DNA of 64,000 nucleotides, taken from contig NC_035168.2 in NCBI RefSeq assembly GCF_001659605.2, positions 3,094,058 through 3,158,057 of the forward strand, in the 5' to 3' direction. This DNA comes from Manihot esculenta. Taxonomy: Eukaryota > Streptophyta > Magnoliopsida > Malpighiales > Euphorbiaceae. The translations under genes were made by a program, and so were the position numbers. The notes under the pieces are model-generated. The model had not been told where the DNA came from. It was given only the letters and a program-made list of their open reading frames with translations, and ran no database searches. The stretch's first letter is position 1. The number at the start of each line of letters is the position of its first letter. This document shows, in pieces, positions 62,711-64,000 of the stretch.

Positions 62711-63307
62711 TGCCTGTGGCTGTATCCTGTTTCCGCCTGAATTTCACATTTTTAATTAATTGGTAAGGTAGAGTTGTTCTGGCCATACTGCTTCAAATCT
62801 GCTGGATGTTCTGTTTCGTTAATGGATGAATAATCAGGAGGTATGAGGCATTTCTCTAGGGATTTTTCCTTCATTTTCTGAACATTGCCTATGGTTGTAA
62901 AGCCAAATTTTGTATGAAAATAGGTTTATGTCCTTTTTTTTTTCTTTTTAAAAAATCCTAGGTTCCTGTTTAAGCTAATATGTTGTATTAGCAACGTAAT
63001 TGTTCTATGACAATTGTATACTAGCTGAAATTGATGAAAAGGATTGTAACCGCTAACGGAGAAGTCCAGAACAGGCGATTGAGCACAGCATCAAATGTCA
63101 CACGGTTCAGGCTGCGCAGTCATCATGAGCAGCATTTTCATTTAATTAATCAGTTTCATGCCCAACTTTCATCTTTCATTAATGAAAACCAAACCATTAT
63201 TCTTCATCATAAAAATTTCTATGACAATAGCAAATATGTATATATATTATAAACTAAACACTGCAACACCTAACTACTAGTCCACAAAATTGCTGCTCTT
63301 TAGCATT
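62711..63307. other. Intergenic region, no supported gene
   Basis: Mixed composition without a recognisable coding region. A plus-strand frame at 63031-63252 is unsupported. Confidence 0.5.
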
Positions 63308-64000
63308 TTAACTGTCGACAGCATTAGGCTTGTACACCATGAATGATGCAGTGCCAGTGTAATTGGATGCCAATGCCTTTCCAGCTGAGGTTGGTGGGGA
63401 GAATGCTATCTGAGATTGTTGCAAAGTAAAACCTGTGCAAAAACTTCTCCTGCATATATTGCAGAGAAAAATATGTGAACCAACCACAACATATGAAAAG
63501 ATTGCAAGACTAAAAGCCACGTACATAAGTTTTTAATCCTACCAAAGGATTGCTAAGATTGACAAGATAAATGAATATGGGTTCACCATTTTAATCAGAA
63601 ATTCAAGACTTCTGTTTCTAGGTCTCAAACATCAAATCATATTTGCTTGCTAATTTTATGAAGTAGGGCATACCACATAATCAAGCTCAGATGAATTCAA
63701 ATTCACAACTGACGGAATTAATACAACAGTAACTACTAGTGGAGCTCAGAAATCAATATTCACAAGTTGAGAGTTGAAATTTTTCAGGTTCAGGCATTTG
63801 TGGCCTTATCCTCTCAAGAAGTGCAGAAACTCCATCTACCTAATCAGTTTTCTTATTAGCTCATATCAGCAGCAAGATAATTTGGAACAAAGAGAACTGT
63901 GAATAAATTGTTAGTTTGATAACGGGCATGGGTGCGTGCAGAAGAGTAATCATAAACACCTAAGTCAGTTAAAGGTACATAGAGAATGAATAGAATCATA
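63308..64000 (-). other. Possible 3' end of a minus-strand gene running out of the window
   Basis: On the minus strand 63308-63449 follows a good acceptor (ATATGCAG) and stays open to a stop, reading SFCTGFTLQQSQIAFSPPTS and then ASFMVYKPNAVDS. A second exon-like piece starts at 63839 after ATTAG and reads VDGVSALLERIRPQMPEPEK. I could not join the two in a consistent phase, and no domain is recognised. Any gene would continue beyond 64000. Confidence 0.25.

Noticed and set aside
1..64000. tRNA, rRNA, snoRNA genes and CRISPR arrays
   Set aside because: I looked for tRNA box motifs and regular spaced repeats on both strands and saw none beyond the degenerate B box in the SINE at 54.0 kb; a covariance-model search would be decisive.

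Overview
This is a piece of plant nuclear genome, almost certainly from a eudicot. It is AT-rich, gene-poor (about one gene per 8 kb), has GT-AG introns, and carries plant-only families such as SMXL, NHL/LEA-2, EXO70A1 and ECA1-like cysteine-rich peptides. A woody rosid such as a Malpighiales species would fit the repeat texture, but that is only a guess. There are no prokaryotic, organellar or viral genes that I can recognise.

Layout. 1-5.8 kb is AT-rich intergenic DNA with a long ATT microsatellite. 6.3-9.5 kb (+) is a complete three-exon SMAX1-LIKE 3 type gene. 9.5-18 kb is intergenic and holds three very small insertions, each ending in an A-run and flanked by direct repeats. 18.05-18.76 kb (+) is an intronless single-pass membrane protein. 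20.97-21.25 kb (-) is a secreted ECA1/prolamin-like peptide. About 22.75-31.64 kb is a diverged tandem duplication of a 4.1-4.7 kb unit. Only the second unit carries an NHL (LEA-2) gene at 27.82-28.45 kb (-). Only the first carries a ~750-bp poly(A)-tailed insertion, whose empty site is preserved in the second. 31.6-37.7 kb has no gene I can resolve. A Copia-type LTR with a primer-binding site lies at 37.73-38.10 kb. Uncertain minus-strand coding-like sequence occupies 38.64-39.38 kb. A second NHL gene with a Tyr/Pro-rich N-terminus is at 39.90-40.79 kb (-). 44.27-51.17 kb (-) is a complete EXO70A1 gene, which I resolved into 11 coding exons giving 637 aa. A SINE with perfect target-site duplications is at 54.0 kb. 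55.08-56.77 kb (-) is a four-exon conserved gene of unknown function (233 aa). 58.3-58.7 kb is a GC-richer island with three G-boxes. A LINE-like 3' end lies at 59.8-60.0 kb, and an intronless DUF7138-like gene at 60.32-61.01 kb (-). The last 2 kb hold weak exon-like signals only.

The genes do not form a pathway. SMXL3-type proteins act in phloem formation, EXO70A1 in polarised exocytosis, NHL proteins at the plasma membrane, and ECA1-like peptides usually in reproductive tissue. The most informative content is the retroposition record: four tiny A-tailed insertions, a SINE, a LINE-like end, and a retroposon dated relative to a local tandem duplication. I found no clearly new molecular system.
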